Assembly: GCF_014174495.1 (NCBI RefSeq)
Contig: NZ_JACJHR010000010.1
Span: 1 to 64,000, forward strand
Reading direction: 5' to 3'
Origin: Amycolatopsis echigonensis
Lineage (GTDB): Bacteria > Actinomycetota > Actinomycetes > Mycobacteriales > Pseudonocardiaceae
DNA length: 64,000 nucleotides
This document shows, in pieces, positions 44,809 through 53,407 of this stretch (the stretch's first letter is position 1; each line of letters starts with the position of its first letter). The notes beneath the pieces were generated by a model. That model saw only the letters and a program-made list of their open reading frames with translations, ran no database searches and was not told the origin of the DNA. A program made the translations under genes and the position numbers.

Positions 44809-46030
44809 CCGGCAACCGGTCCACCAGGTCACGGAAAGCAGTGTAGTTCGCGACGAGTTCGACGCCGCCGGGCGGCAGCGTGTCGATCGCGGCGACCGGG
44901 TCCGGCTCCGACCAGTGCGGCACCTCGGCGTAGCAAAGCCGCACCGCGAGATCCGCGCATCGCTCGCCGGCGACAACGACCTGACGGCCGCGCAACCGCT
45001 CGAAGTGCACGTCCCAGAGCCAGGAGAGGTCGCGGCCGTCCGCCTCGTGCGCGTTGACCGCGACGACGACCGGGGTGTCCTCGTCGAGCACCCGCAACGT
45101 TTCGGCCCAGCCAGCCGGATTTTTCGCAAGCATCAGCCGCACGGAGTGCCGGGTGCGGCGAATCGTGCGGTATCGCCCGCCGATATCGGTGATTGTGCGC
45201 AGCCGGGCCGCGGCGGTGTGCGGCGGTACGCCCACGCAGTGCGCGGCGGCGAGCGCGAGAGCGGCGTTCGCCCGGTTGGCCTCGCCGGGCAGCCGCAGGT
45301 CGAGGTCGACTTGCCGGCCGCCGGGCGTGTGGACCAGGTCGCCGTCGAGGGTCCAGGTCGGCTCCGGGCGAGCGAACGCGCAGACCGCGCAGCGCCATTC
45401 GCGGTCCGTGTGGGTGATCGCGCCGCCGCAGCGCGGGCAGGAGACGGAATCGCCCGACCAGCGCCGTCCGGTGCCGACCCACACCGGGCGCGCCGCCGCG
45501 GCGGCCGCCGACGTGACCAGGACGTCGTCGCAGTTCGCGACCACGACCGTGCGCGACAGCCCGGCGAACGCGGCACGCAGGTCGCGCTCCATCATCCGGA
45601 CCTCGCCGACACGGTCGAGCTGGTCACGGCTGAGGTTGAGCAGCACGAGCGCCGCCGGCTGCACCTGCTCGGCCACCCACGGAACGTAGGTTTCGTCCAC
45701 CTCCAGCACCGCGTACGGCGCGTCTGGGCGGGCAGCGAGAGCGGCCACCAGGCCGTCGGGCATGTTCGCGCCGTCGCCGTTGTGCGCGACCTCGGCGAGA
45801 GCTTCGAGCGCGCGGGTCAGCATCAGCGACGTAGTGGTCTTGCCGTTCGTGCCGGTGACGATCACGACCGTGCGGTCTTGACCGAGCCTGCGCAGCGCCT
45901 TGGGGTCGAGCCGCAGCGTGACGCGTCCGCCGATCACCCCGCCGCGGCCCAGCCGGGCGGTACGGGAAAACCACGCCGTCAGCCGCCCGGCAGCGACCGA
46001 CGCCCGGGTGCGCAGACGTGTGGACATCAC
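44801..46030 (-). CDS. murT: lipid II isoglutaminyl synthase, Mur-ligase subunit
   Basis: This 409-residue protein has a Mur-ligase ATPase domain with VTGTNGKTTTS (59-68), a zinc ribbon with C198, C201, C214 and C217 and a C-terminal DUF1727 domain with HEADGRDLSWLWDVHFE. It forms a complex with GatD and activates the D-Glu carboxylate in lipid II. The start is GTG at 46030 or ATG at 46027; no clear ribosome site decides. It is the first gene of a five-gene run. Confidence 0.93.
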   Translation of the reverse strand: MMSTRLRTRASVAAGRLTAWFSRTARLGRGGVIGGRVTLRLDPKALRRLGQDRTVVIVTGTNGKTTTSLMLTRALEALAEVAHNGDGANMPDGLVAALAARPDAPYAVLEVDETYVPWVAEQVQPAALVLLNLSRDQLDRVGEVRMMERDLRAAFAGLSRTVVVANCDDVLVTSAAAAAARPVWVGTGRRWSGDSVSCPRCGGAITHTDREWRCAVCAFARPEPTWTLDGDLVHTPGGRQVDLDLRLPGEANRANAALALAAAHCVGVPPHTAAARLRTITDIGGRYRTIRRTRHSVRLMLAKNPAGWAETLRVLDEDTPVVVAVNAHEADGRDLSWLWDVHFERLRGRQVVVAGERCADLAVRLCYAEVPHWSEPDPVAAIDTLPPGGVELVANYTAFRDLVDRLPDV

Positions 46031-46113
46031 GACAAACCGTGCGGCACGAGTGCTGTGAATTTCCTGAGAGGGTGACTCCAGTCTCCGCTACTCTTTGTAA
46101 GTAGTCTTACCGA

Positions 46114-46145
46114 TCGGAGGTTGAACCATTCGGAGCAACCTCCGA
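46114..46145. promoter_or_regulatory. inverted repeat in the murT-IclR divergent region
   Basis: TCGGAGGTTG (46114-46123) and CAACCTCCGA (46136-46145) form perfect 10-bp arms with a 12-bp spacer. A third CGGAGGTG-like copy lies near 46179. Candidate operator for the IclR protein and perhaps for murT. Confidence 0.45.
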
Positions 46146-46270
46146 CTCGCCAAATGACAGGGATCGGTCAAGATCTTCCGTCCATACATCGGAGGTGTTA
46201 GCGTCCAACCCCGCTTGATGGCACCACGCACCGGTGACCGGGAACGCAGAGCGACAGGCGGAGGGCGAAC

Positions 46271-47050
46271 GTGGACGCAGCAGTACGCGGGCTGGACCAA
46301 AGCGGCACCCTGGAGCGCGGGCTGGCGGTGCTCGAACACGTCGGGCAGCACCAGGAAATCTCCACGAACGCGCTCGCCCGGCAACTGGGCTTGTCGCGCA
46401 GCGCGGCGTACCGGATCGTCGGCACCCTGAAGCGGCTGGAGTTCCTGGAGGCGGACACCGTCACCGGACGCGTGCGGCTCGGCACCCGGCTGGTCGAGCT
46501 GGGCGCCCGCGCGATGGCGGCGACCGACCTGCACCGCTGCGCGCCGCGGTATCTCACCGCGCTGGCCGAACGTTCCGGAGAGACGACGTACCTCGCGGTG
46601 CCGGACAACGACGCGATGGTCTACGTCGCGACCGAACGCAGCGCCAGCGCGGTCACGCTCTCCTGCCGCCTCGGTACTCGACGGCCGCAGCACGCGACGT
46701 CGCTGGGGAAAGCCTGGCTGGCCGCGCTGCCCGAGGCCGATCGGGTGGAGCGCGTGCGCCGGATGAAGCTGGACAGCCTCACCCTCAAGACCATCAATGA
46801 TCCGGTCCGGCTGCTGGACGAACTGGCGCGGACCCGGCGTCGCGGCTGGGCCGTGGACGACCTGGAAAACGAGCCGGACGTCGGCTGCGTCGCGGCGGCC
46901 GTGCGGGACCACTCGGGCCGTCCGATCGCGGCGATCAGCGTCGCCGGGCCAGCGACCCGGGTGCTGCGCCGGGCGGACGAACTGGGCGCGACGGTGGCCG
47001 GGACCGCGGCCGCGTTGTCGATGCGGCTCGGGTACGTGCGTAACCGCTGA
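46271..47050 (+). CDS. IclR-family transcriptional regulator
   Basis: This 259-residue protein has an N-terminal winged helix (STNALARQLGLSRSAAYRIVGTLKRLEFL) and a C-terminal GAF-like effector domain with TTYLAVPDNDAMVYV, GTRRPQHATSLGKAWLAALP and AVRDHSGRPIAAISVAGP. The start is GTG at 46271. Divergent from murT across 240 bp containing an inverted repeat. The ligand and targets are unknown. Confidence 0.88.
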   Translation: MDAAVRGLDQSGTLERGLAVLEHVGQHQEISTNALARQLGLSRSAAYRIVGTLKRLEFLEADTVTGRVRLGTRLVELGARAMAATDLHRCAPRYLTALAERSGETTYLAVPDNDAMVYVATERSASAVTLSCRLGTRRPQHATSLGKAWLAALPEADRVERVRRMKLDSLTLKTINDPVRLLDELARTRRRGWAVDDLENEPDVGCVAAAVRDHSGRPIAAISVAGPATRVLRRADELGATVAGTAAALSMRLGYVRNR

Positions 47051-47110
47051 GGTCTTTCACCAGATCGGGTTGGGCGCCCTTTTTCTGCCGTCGCTACCAG
47101 CGGAAACAAG

Positions 47111-47140
47111 TTGTCCACAGGCGGGTCGACTTGTGGACAA
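47111..47140. promoter_or_regulatory. pair of inverted DnaA boxes
   Basis: TTGTCCACA at 47111-47119 and its reverse complement TGTGGACAA at 47132-47140 both match the actinobacterial DnaA-box consensus exactly. With one more base on each side the arms are 10 bp, separated by 12 bp. The pair lies between convergent genes. No dnaA, dnaN or origin-like cluster is present, so this is not oriC. A terminator hairpin is the alternative reading. Confidence 0.6.
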
Positions 47141-47234
47141 CCCTGGGGATGGCGGGGAGTGCGGCCAGGAACTGTCGGGCTGGTGGCGGACCGTTGCCGG
47201 CATGACGATCACTCCCGCACCGCATGGTGCCCAG

Positions 47235-48512
47235 CTACCTCGTTCCCGCTTCCAGCCTGCTGCACGACTCGGCCCGCTCCAGAAGCAGCGCGCGCTCCCG
47301 CTCGTTGCCGGTCATCTTCGCCGCGCGCTCGAATTCGGCGCGCGCCTCGTCCCGGCGGCCCAGTTTGTACAGAAAGTCGCCGCGCACGCTCGGCAGCAAG
47401 TGGTAGTTCTTCAGCGCGGGCTCAGCCAGCAGTTTGTCCACCAGCGCCAGCCCGGCTTCCGGCCCCTCGGCCATCGAGACCGCGACGGCCCGGTTCAGCT
47501 CGATCACCGGAGACGGCGTGAGCTGCGCCAGGCCCGCGTACAGCGCCGCGATCCGCGCCCAGTCGGTCTCGTCGGGAGTGACCGCCACGGCGTGGCAGGC
47601 GGCGATCGCGGCCTGCGCGGAATACGGCCCGTACGTGCCGTCCGCGAGCCGTTCGGACCGGGCCAGGGCGGTGAGGCCGCGCTGGATCAGCAGGCGGTCC
47701 CAGCGGCTGCGGTCCTGGTCCATCAGGAGCACCGGTTCGCCGTTCGGGCCGGTGCGCGCCGCCGAGCGCGACGCCTGGATCTCCATCAGCGCCACCAGGC
47801 CGTGCACCTCCGGTTCGCCGGGCATCAGGCCGGCCAGCACCCGGCCGAGCCGCAACGCGTCCTCGCACAGCGCGGGCCGCATCCAGTCGTCGCCGCGCGT
47901 CGCGGAGTAGCCCTCGTTGAAGATCAGGTAGATCACTTCGAGTACGGCGGGCACCCGTGCGACGCGCTCGTCGCCGACCGGCGTCTCGAACGGCACCTTG
48001 GCCTCGGCGAGCGTCTTCTTCGCCCGCACAATGCGTTGCGCGACGGTCGATTCCTTCACCAGGAACGCGCGAGCGATCTCGTCGGTGCTGAGCCCGCCGA
48101 GCATGCGCAGCGTGAGCGCCACCCGCGCCTGGGTGGACAGCACCGGGTGGCACGCGGTGAACACCAGCCGCAGCAGGTCGTCCTCGATCTGCTCGTCGTC
48201 GAGCACCGCGTCGAAGTCGGGCAGCACGCCCTCGCCGAGCTGTTCGGCTTCCCGGCCGATCTCGTCCAGCTTGCGGCCGAGGGTTTCGTTGCGCCGGAAC
48301 AGGTCGATGGCCCGCCGCTTCGCGATCGTCATCAGCCAGGCGCCCGGGTTGCGCGGCACCCCGGTCTCCGGCCACTGTTCGAGCGCGGCGACGAGCGCGT
48401 CCTGCGCCAGCTCCTCGGCGAGGCCCACGTCGCGGGTCATCCGCGCGAGACCAGCGATCACCCGCGCCGACTCGATCCGCCAAACGGCCTCTACCGCATT
48501 TCGCGTGTCCAC
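47235..48512 (-). CDS. ECF42-type sigma factor with long C-terminal domain
   Basis: This 425-residue protein has sigma region 2 (ELAQDALVAALEQWPETGVPRNPGAWLMTIAKRRAID) and region 4 (LRMLGGLSTDEIARAFLVKESTVAQRIVRAKKTL). A C-terminal helical TPR-like extension of about 240 residues includes IYLIFNEGYSAT and LNRAVAVSMAEGPEAG. This architecture with neighbouring DGPF genes defines the ECF42 group, in which the extension replaces an anti-sigma factor. The start is GTG at 48512. A terminator separates it from the DGPF genes. Confidence 0.9.
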   Translation of the reverse strand: MDTRNAVEAVWRIESARVIAGLARMTRDVGLAEELAQDALVAALEQWPETGVPRNPGAWLMTIAKRRAIDLFRRNETLGRKLDEIGREAEQLGEGVLPDFDAVLDDEQIEDDLLRLVFTACHPVLSTQARVALTLRMLGGLSTDEIARAFLVKESTVAQRIVRAKKTLAEAKVPFETPVGDERVARVPAVLEVIYLIFNEGYSATRGDDWMRPALCEDALRLGRVLAGLMPGEPEVHGLVALMEIQASRSAARTGPNGEPVLLMDQDRSRWDRLLIQRGLTALARSERLADGTYGPYSAQAAIAACHAVAVTPDETDWARIAALYAGLAQLTPSPVIELNRAVAVSMAEGPEAGLALVDKLLAEPALKNYHLLPSVRGDFLYKLGRRDEARAEFERAAKMTGNERERALLLERAESCSRLEAGTR

Positions 48513-48533
48513 CGGCCCATCAGACCGGCCCGG

Positions 48534-48559
48534 CCCGCCCGAGGCAACCCTCGGGCGGG
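48534..48559 (-). terminator. terminator between the DGPF and sigma genes
   Basis: Perfect 11-bp arms CCCGCCCGAGG and CCTCGGGCGGG enclose the loop CAAC, 8 bp after the stop of the second DGPF gene. Confidence 0.75.
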
Positions 48560-48566
48560 CGCGGCG

Positions 48567-48923
48567 TCAGAGCTCGCCCGCCATCGGACGGATCTCGACG
48601 GTGCCCGCACGCCGGTCCGGATTGGGCGCCCGCTTCATCAGCTCGACGATTTCGGCGAGCGACTCGCCCTCCAGGATCCACACGCCGGCGACGAGTTCCT
48701 TGGTCTCGGCGAACGGGCCGTCGACCACGCTCGGCTCCGTCTCGCCGTCGAACCACAGCAACCGGGCGCCTTCCGCGCTGGGCGTCAGCCCGGCGGCCTG
48801 CACGAGATGACCGGACGCGGCGAGTTCCTCGTTGAACCGGCCCATCTGCTCGATCAACTCGGCGCTCGGCGCGGCGCCCGCTTCCGATTCCTTGCTGGCT
48901 TTCACCAGCACCATGAACCGCAT
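48567..48923 (-). CDS. YCII-related DGPF protein 2
   Basis: This 118-residue ferredoxin-like protein begins MRFMVLVKASKESEAG and carries the name-giving motif VVDGPFAETKELVAGVWIL. Such proteins are constant partners of ECF42 sigma factors; their reaction is unknown. The ATG overlaps the stop of the first DGPF gene by one base (TGATG), so they are translationally coupled. Confidence 0.88.
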   Translation of the reverse strand: MRFMVLVKASKESEAGAAPSAELIEQMGRFNEELAASGHLVQAAGLTPSAEGARLLWFDGETEPSVVDGPFAETKELVAGVWILEGESLAEIVELMKRAPNPDRRAGTVEIRPMAGEL

Positions 48924-49348
48924 CAGTTCCGCGCGGCCTGCTCGCGCAGCTTCTCCTCGGCGTCCCGCAGTTCCGGAGTGAGGTTGTCGCCGAAGTCGTC
49001 GGCCTCGAAGATCCGCCGGATCTCGATCTCGTGGTGCGCGCCGTCGGTGTTGGGCACGCGCTTGATCCACTCCACGGCTTCCTCGAGCGAACGGACCTGG
49101 AGGATCCAGAAGCCGGCGATCAGCTCCTTGGTCTCGGCGAACGGACCGTCGACCACGCTGGGCTCGCCGTCTCCGGAGAACTTCACCCGGGCGCCCTCGG
49201 AGCTGGGCGCCAGCCCCTCGCCCGCGAGCATCACGCCGGCCCGCACGAGTTCCTCGTTGAACTTGCCCATCTCGGCGAGCAGCTCGGTGCTGGGCAGCTG
49301 GCCGGCTTCGCTCTCTTCGCTGGCCTTCATGATCACCATGAATCGCAT
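48923..49348 (-). CDS. YCII-related DGPF protein 1
   Basis: This 141-residue paralogue of the next gene begins MRFMVIMKASEESEAGQLPS and has VVDGPFAETKELIAGFWIL. Its extra C-terminus (RRIFEADDFGDNLTPELRDAEEKL) is typical of one DGPF subtype. It is the first gene of the pair and probably a target of the ECF42 sigma factor, as in studied Streptomyces cases (established for the group, not shown here). Confidence 0.88.
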   Translation of the reverse strand: MRFMVIMKASEESEAGQLPSTELLAEMGKFNEELVRAGVMLAGEGLAPSSEGARVKFSGDGEPSVVDGPFAETKELIAGFWILQVRSLEEAVEWIKRVPNTDGAHHEIEIRRIFEADDFGDNLTPELRDAEEKLREQAARN

Positions 49349-49483
49349 CTTCGGGTCCCCTTCGCTCTCGGCTTGCTTTCACCCCTGCGTCGAACGGGCC
49401 GCAGCCGGATCGACAAGGTCCTCGAACTTTTTTTCTGGTCGCGAAATTAGCAGGTCAGGCGAGCTTCGGGAGCCAAAACGGGC

Positions 49484-50482
49484 ATGGGAGAATCGTTGTC
49501 CGTGGCAGTACTCCCCGAAGCTCTCCGCGCCGCGCTCGACGACGAGCTGGCCCGGTACCCCGAATCCCGGCTCGCGCAGGCCGTGGAGCGGCTCAGCAAG
49601 CGTTATCGACAAGGTGACTCGGCGACGTCGCCGATCCTCTCTTCGGAGCTGGATGTCGTCGCGTACGCCGGATACCGGATGCCTGCCACGTACGCGGCAG
49701 TCAGCGCGGTGCTGGGCGAGGTGGCTGCCGCCGCGCCCGGATTCGCCCCGAAGACGCACGTCGACATCGGCGGCGGCACCGGAGCGGCAGTGTGGGCCGC
49801 GGCCGACGTATGGCCGTCGCTGGAGAAGTGCACTGTCTTGGAGCAGGTCGCGGCCGCGCTGGCGCTGGGCCGCAAGCTGGCGGCGAACGCCGACGAGCCG
49901 GCCGTCCGCACCGCGGTCTGGCAGCGCGGGCTGGTCGATTCCGCATCCGCGGCGCCGGAGGCCGACCTGGTCACCCTGTCGTACGTCCTGGGCGAGCTCC
50001 CCGAACGCGGCCGCGCCGACGTCGTCCAGTGGCTCGCCGCCAAGTCCGGTGCCGTCGTGCTCATCGAGCCCGGAACGCCAGCGGGATTCGCGCGGATCCG
50101 CGAGGCTCGCGAGGTGCTGCGCGGGATGGGCCTCAGCCTGGTGGCGCCGTGCCCGCACGACGACGTCTGCCCGATCAAACCGGGAGAGGACTGGTGCCAC
50201 TTCTCCGCCCGGCTGCCCCGAAGCGGGGTGCACCGGCGGATCAAGTCCGGCACCCTGGGATTCGAGGACGAGAAGTTCTCGTACGTGGCGGCCACGTCGG
50301 CACCGGTCGACCGTCCGTCGGCCCGGATCATCCGGCATCCGCGCAAGCACAAGGGGTTCGTGCAACTCGACCTCTGCGCGGTCGACGGACTCGCGCCCGG
50401 GACAGTCGTGTCGAAGCGGCATGGCGTGCGGTACCGCGCCGCCCGCGACGCGGACTGGGGAGACGCCTGGAGCGTGGAGTAA
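49484..50482 (+). CDS. Rsm22-family methyltransferase-like protein
   Basis: This 332-residue protein has an SAM-binding Rossmann motif VDIGGGTGAAVWA near residue 90 and the Rsm22 pattern LSYVLGELPERGRADVVQWL. A Cys/His cluster, PCPHDDVCPIKPGEDWCHF, could hold zinc or an iron-sulfur centre, and RKHKGFVQLDLC with an OB-like tail follows. The family is linked to small-ribosomal-subunit assembly or methylation. It is monocistronic, divergent from the DGPF operon. An alternative GTG start lies at 49502. Confidence 0.85.
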   Translation: MGESLSVAVLPEALRAALDDELARYPESRLAQAVERLSKRYRQGDSATSPILSSELDVVAYAGYRMPATYAAVSAVLGEVAAAAPGFAPKTHVDIGGGTGAAVWAAADVWPSLEKCTVLEQVAAALALGRKLAANADEPAVRTAVWQRGLVDSASAAPEADLVTLSYVLGELPERGRADVVQWLAAKSGAVVLIEPGTPAGFARIREAREVLRGMGLSLVAPCPHDDVCPIKPGEDWCHFSARLPRSGVHRRIKSGTLGFEDEKFSYVAATSAPVDRPSARIIRHPRKHKGFVQLDLCAVDGLAPGTVVSKRHGVRYRAARDADWGDAWSVE

Positions 50483-50574
50483 CCCGGGGACAGTTCCTCC
50501 GGCAGCGGTGTCTGGACGGCCGCGTCGGCTCCGACTTCCTGGTGCCAGCGGAGTTGAACCGGAGAGGACACCCC

Positions 50575-51333
50575 ATGGACTTCCACGAGCGCTGCGCCGA
50601 GATCCTGCGGCAGACAGAACAGCTCGCCGCGGCCGTCGAGGGCGCGGACCGGACGGTGCGGGTCGCGGCCTGCCCGGAGTGGAACCTCGGGCAGCTGCTC
50701 GATCACGTCGGGACCGGGCATCGGTGGGCGGAGGAAATCGTGCGCACGCGGGCCGACCGTTGGCCGCGGGAGGACGAACTCCGGAATCCGGTGGGCACCC
50801 CGCGCCCGGAGTCGTGGCTTGTAGACGGCGCGAAGGCGTTGGTGGCGACGCTGCGCGAAGCGGGTCCAGAGGCCGAAGTGTTCACGCCGGTGCCGAACGG
50901 GCCGCAACGAGCGGCGTTCTACGCGCGCCGGTTCATGAACGAGACGCTGATCCACCGCGCCGACGCGACACTGGCCGCGGGCTGGAAGTTCACCGTCTCG
51001 CCGGAAGTCGCGCACGACGCGCTGGAGGAATGGCTGGAACTAGGCTCGCTGCCGCAACTGCTGGAGCAAGTCCCCGAACGGCGCGAACTGCTCGGCCCGG
51101 ACCGCACGATCCACCTCGCGCCGATCGACCACGCGGCGTCCTGGACAGTCGACCTCACCGGCGACCAGCTGGCCTGGCATCCGGGTCCGCCGTCAAACGC
51201 GGCGGTCACCGTAGCCGCACCGCTGCGCGACCTGCTGCTGATGGTCTACGGCAGGCTGCCTTCAGAGATCGCGCACCGCACCGGCGACACGGAGTACCTG
51301 GACCGCTGGCTCTCGCTCGTCAGCTTCGGCTGA
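50575..51333 (+). CDS. maleylpyruvate-isomerase-family protein
   Basis: This 252-residue protein has a DinB-like N-terminal metal fold (CPEWNLGQLLDHVGTGHRWA with the first His, FMNETLIHRADATLAAG with the next) and an SCP-2-like C-terminal half. It is a paralogue of the 26.1-kb gene. It may use mycothiol, but the substrate is unknown. ATG 50575 with GGAGAGGA upstream. Its stop lies 5 bp from the convergent P450 stop. Confidence 0.82.
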   Translation: MDFHERCAEILRQTEQLAAAVEGADRTVRVAACPEWNLGQLLDHVGTGHRWAEEIVRTRADRWPREDELRNPVGTPRPESWLVDGAKALVATLREAGPEAEVFTPVPNGPQRAAFYARRFMNETLIHRADATLAAGWKFTVSPEVAHDALEEWLELGSLPQLLEQVPERRELLGPDRTIHLAPIDHAASWTVDLTGDQLAWHPGPPSNAAVTVAAPLRDLLLMVYGRLPSEIAHRTGDTEYLDRWLSLVSFG

Positions 51334-51338
51334 GCCGG

Positions 51339-52610
51339 TCAGTCCCAGCGGATCGGGAGGCTCTTGATCCCGTTCTGGAAGTTCGACCGCAGCCGGCGGG
51401 GTTCGCCCGCGAGACGGACCTCGCCGAGCTGGTCGAACACCGCCGCGAACAACGCCCGCATCTGTATCCGCGCGAGGTGCGAACCGAGGCAGAAATGCGG
51501 GCCGTGGCCGAACGTCAGGTGTTCGCTCGGCGCGCGCGTCACGTCGAACACGTCCGGGTCGGGAAAGACCGTCTCGTCGCGATTGGCCGAGGAAAACCAC
51601 ACCACGACCTTGTCCCCGGCCTTGATGTCCACATCGGACAGCCGGGTGTCCTGTGTCGCGGTGCGGCGAAAGTGCATCACCGGCGTGTGCCAGCGCAGCA
51701 TTTCTTCGACCGCACCGGGAAGGAGGCTCCGGTCGTCGAGCAGCTTGCGGTACTGCTCGGGATGCGCGAGCAACGCGGCCATGCCGCCGGGGATGCCGTT
51801 GCGCAGAGTTTCGTTGCCAGCTACGGAAAACAACCAGAAAAGGTTCTCGAACTCCTCGATCGACACGCGACCGCCGTCGTCGTCCACGTACCGCATCAGG
51901 TTGCTCATCACGTCGTCGCCGGGGTGCGCGCGTTTGTGCTCGCCGAGCGCGTGCGCGTAGGCGTAGAGATCCGGCATTCCGGCGCGGCTGCGCGGATCTG
52001 GCATCTGCCCGTCCGGTCCGGGTTCCGGGCGCACGGCGAGCGCGGCACGGGCGAGGTCGGTGACGTCGTCGGCTCTGACTGTCGCGCTCACCGCGTATTC
52101 GGCGTCCTGGAAGCCGATCACGCGGTTGCTCCAGTCGAACATCAGCCTGCGGTCCTGCTCGGGCACGCCGAACACCTCGGCGAGCGTGAGCAACGGCAGG
52201 TCGGCGGCGATGTCCTTGGCGAAATCGCATTCGCCGCGGTCGGCCACCGCCGCGACGAGATCCCGTGCCCAGCCTTCGATCCGTTCGGCGATCCGGCCGA
52301 CCGCACGCGGGGTGAACGCCTTGGTGAGCAGCCCGCGCAGCCTGCCGTGCTCGGGCGGGTCCATGTTGAGCATCATCCGGCGCACGTATCGCAAGTCCTC
52401 GGCGGTGGCCGGGTCGCGGATCTGTGTGCCGCCGAGCTGCGACGAGAACACCGCCGGGGTGCGGAGCACGTGCCGCACGTCGGAATGGCGCAGCACCGCC
52501 CAGAAGTCGCCGATCCGCGTCACCGGCGTTTCCCGGCGCAGACGGGCGAGCAGGTCGTAAGGCACGCCCGTGACGTAGGTGTCCGGGTCGGCGATGACAG
52601 CACTCGACAC
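51339..52610 (-). CDS. cytochrome P450 (CYP124/125/126-like)
   Basis: This 423-residue soluble P450 has the I-helix AGNETLRN, the ExxR motif EEMLRW and the heme loop FGHGPHFCLGSHLAR with the ligand C374. The segment MLNMDPPEHGRLRGLLTKAFTPRAV resembles steroid- and lipid-oxidising mycobacterial CYP124/125/126 relatives. No redox partner gene is adjacent. It is divergent from an alpha/beta hydrolase gene 47 bp away. Substrate is unknown. Confidence 0.88.
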   Translation of the reverse strand: MSSAVIADPDTYVTGVPYDLLARLRRETPVTRIGDFWAVLRHSDVRHVLRTPAVFSSQLGGTQIRDPATAEDLRYVRRMMLNMDPPEHGRLRGLLTKAFTPRAVGRIAERIEGWARDLVAAVADRGECDFAKDIAADLPLLTLAEVFGVPEQDRRLMFDWSNRVIGFQDAEYAVSATVRADDVTDLARAALAVRPEPGPDGQMPDPRSRAGMPDLYAYAHALGEHKRAHPGDDVMSNLMRYVDDDGGRVSIEEFENLFWLFSVAGNETLRNGIPGGMAALLAHPEQYRKLLDDRSLLPGAVEEMLRWHTPVMHFRRTATQDTRLSDVDIKAGDKVVVWFSSANRDETVFPDPDVFDVTRAPSEHLTFGHGPHFCLGSHLARIQMRALFAAVFDQLGEVRLAGEPRRLRSNFQNGIKSLPIRWD

Positions 52611-52657
52611 GGTCCGACCCTAGCCCCGAGACCGCCGCCTGCGGAAAGATCCGTCCG

Positions 52658-53386
52658 GTGGAAAAGCTGAAGCTGCGCGTCACCGGACAAGGCGAACCAC
52701 CGGTCCTGCTCCTGCACGGGCTCGGCGCGACTGGCGCGGTCTGGGACGGCCTCGCCGGCCAGCTCGACCGGCGGCTGCTCGCGCCGGACCTGCCCGGGCA
52801 CGGCGGCTCGCCGCGGCTGCCCGAGTACACGTTCGAGGCGCTCGCGGCCGCGGTCGCCGATGCGCTGGACGAGCCCGGTCCGGTCGCCGTGCTCGGCCAT
52901 TCGCTCGGCGGTGTCGTCGCGCTGGAGCTGGCGAGCGGCCGCTACGGGCTCGACGTCAGGAGCGTGCTGGCGGTGGGCATCAAGGTGGAGTGGAGCGATG
53001 ACGACCTGGCCCGGGCCGCCGCGATGGCAGCCCGTCCGCCGCGACTGTTCGATACCCGAGAGGAGGCCGAGACCGCCTATCTGAGGGTCGCCGGGCTGAC
53101 CGGTCTGGCTCCGGCCGACCCGGACGGTGTGACCGAAACCGCGGGCGGCTGGCGGCTGGCCCTGGACCCGCCCACCTTCGGCGTCGGCCGTCCGGACATG
53201 CCGGGCCTGCTGGCCGCCGCGCGCTGCCCTGTGGTGCTCGCCACCGGCGAAAACGACCCGATGTGCCGTCCCGAGCAGCTGCGCTCTCTCGTTCCCGAGG
53301 CAGTGGTCCTGGCCGGGCTCGGGCACAACGCGCACGTTGAGGACTCGGCCGCGGTAGCGGCACTGCTCACCCCGCGGGCCGACTGA
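52658..53386 (+). CDS. alpha/beta hydrolase
   Basis: This 242-residue protein has the oxyanion region LLLHGLGATGAVWD, nucleophile elbow GHSLGG, acid in ATGENDPMC and catalytic His in GLGHNAHVED. An esterase or related activity is likely. GTG start at 52658. The TesB gene follows 21 bp later on the same strand, so both may be co-expressed and act on acyl substrates. Confidence 0.85.
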   Translation: MEKLKLRVTGQGEPPVLLLHGLGATGAVWDGLAGQLDRRLLAPDLPGHGGSPRLPEYTFEALAAAVADALDEPGPVAVLGHSLGGVVALELASGRYGLDVRSVLAVGIKVEWSDDDLARAAAMAARPPRLFDTREEAETAYLRVAGLTGLAPADPDGVTETAGGWRLALDPPTFGVGRPDMPGLLAAARCPVVLATGENDPMCRPEQLRSLVPEAVVLAGLGHNAHVEDSAAVAALLTPRAD

Positions 53387-53407
53387 GCAAGCGCTTAGAC
53401 TGACCGG

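Noticed and set aside
47111..47140. Chromosomal origin of replication
   Set aside because: Only two DnaA boxes and no dnaA, dnaN, rpmH or box cluster nearby; an origin in this group should hold many boxes.
46797..52670. A 1957-codon open frame on the plus strand
   Set aside because: It crosses the IclR, sigma, DGPF, Rsm22 and P450 genes in the wrong frame or strand; composition is not protein-like.
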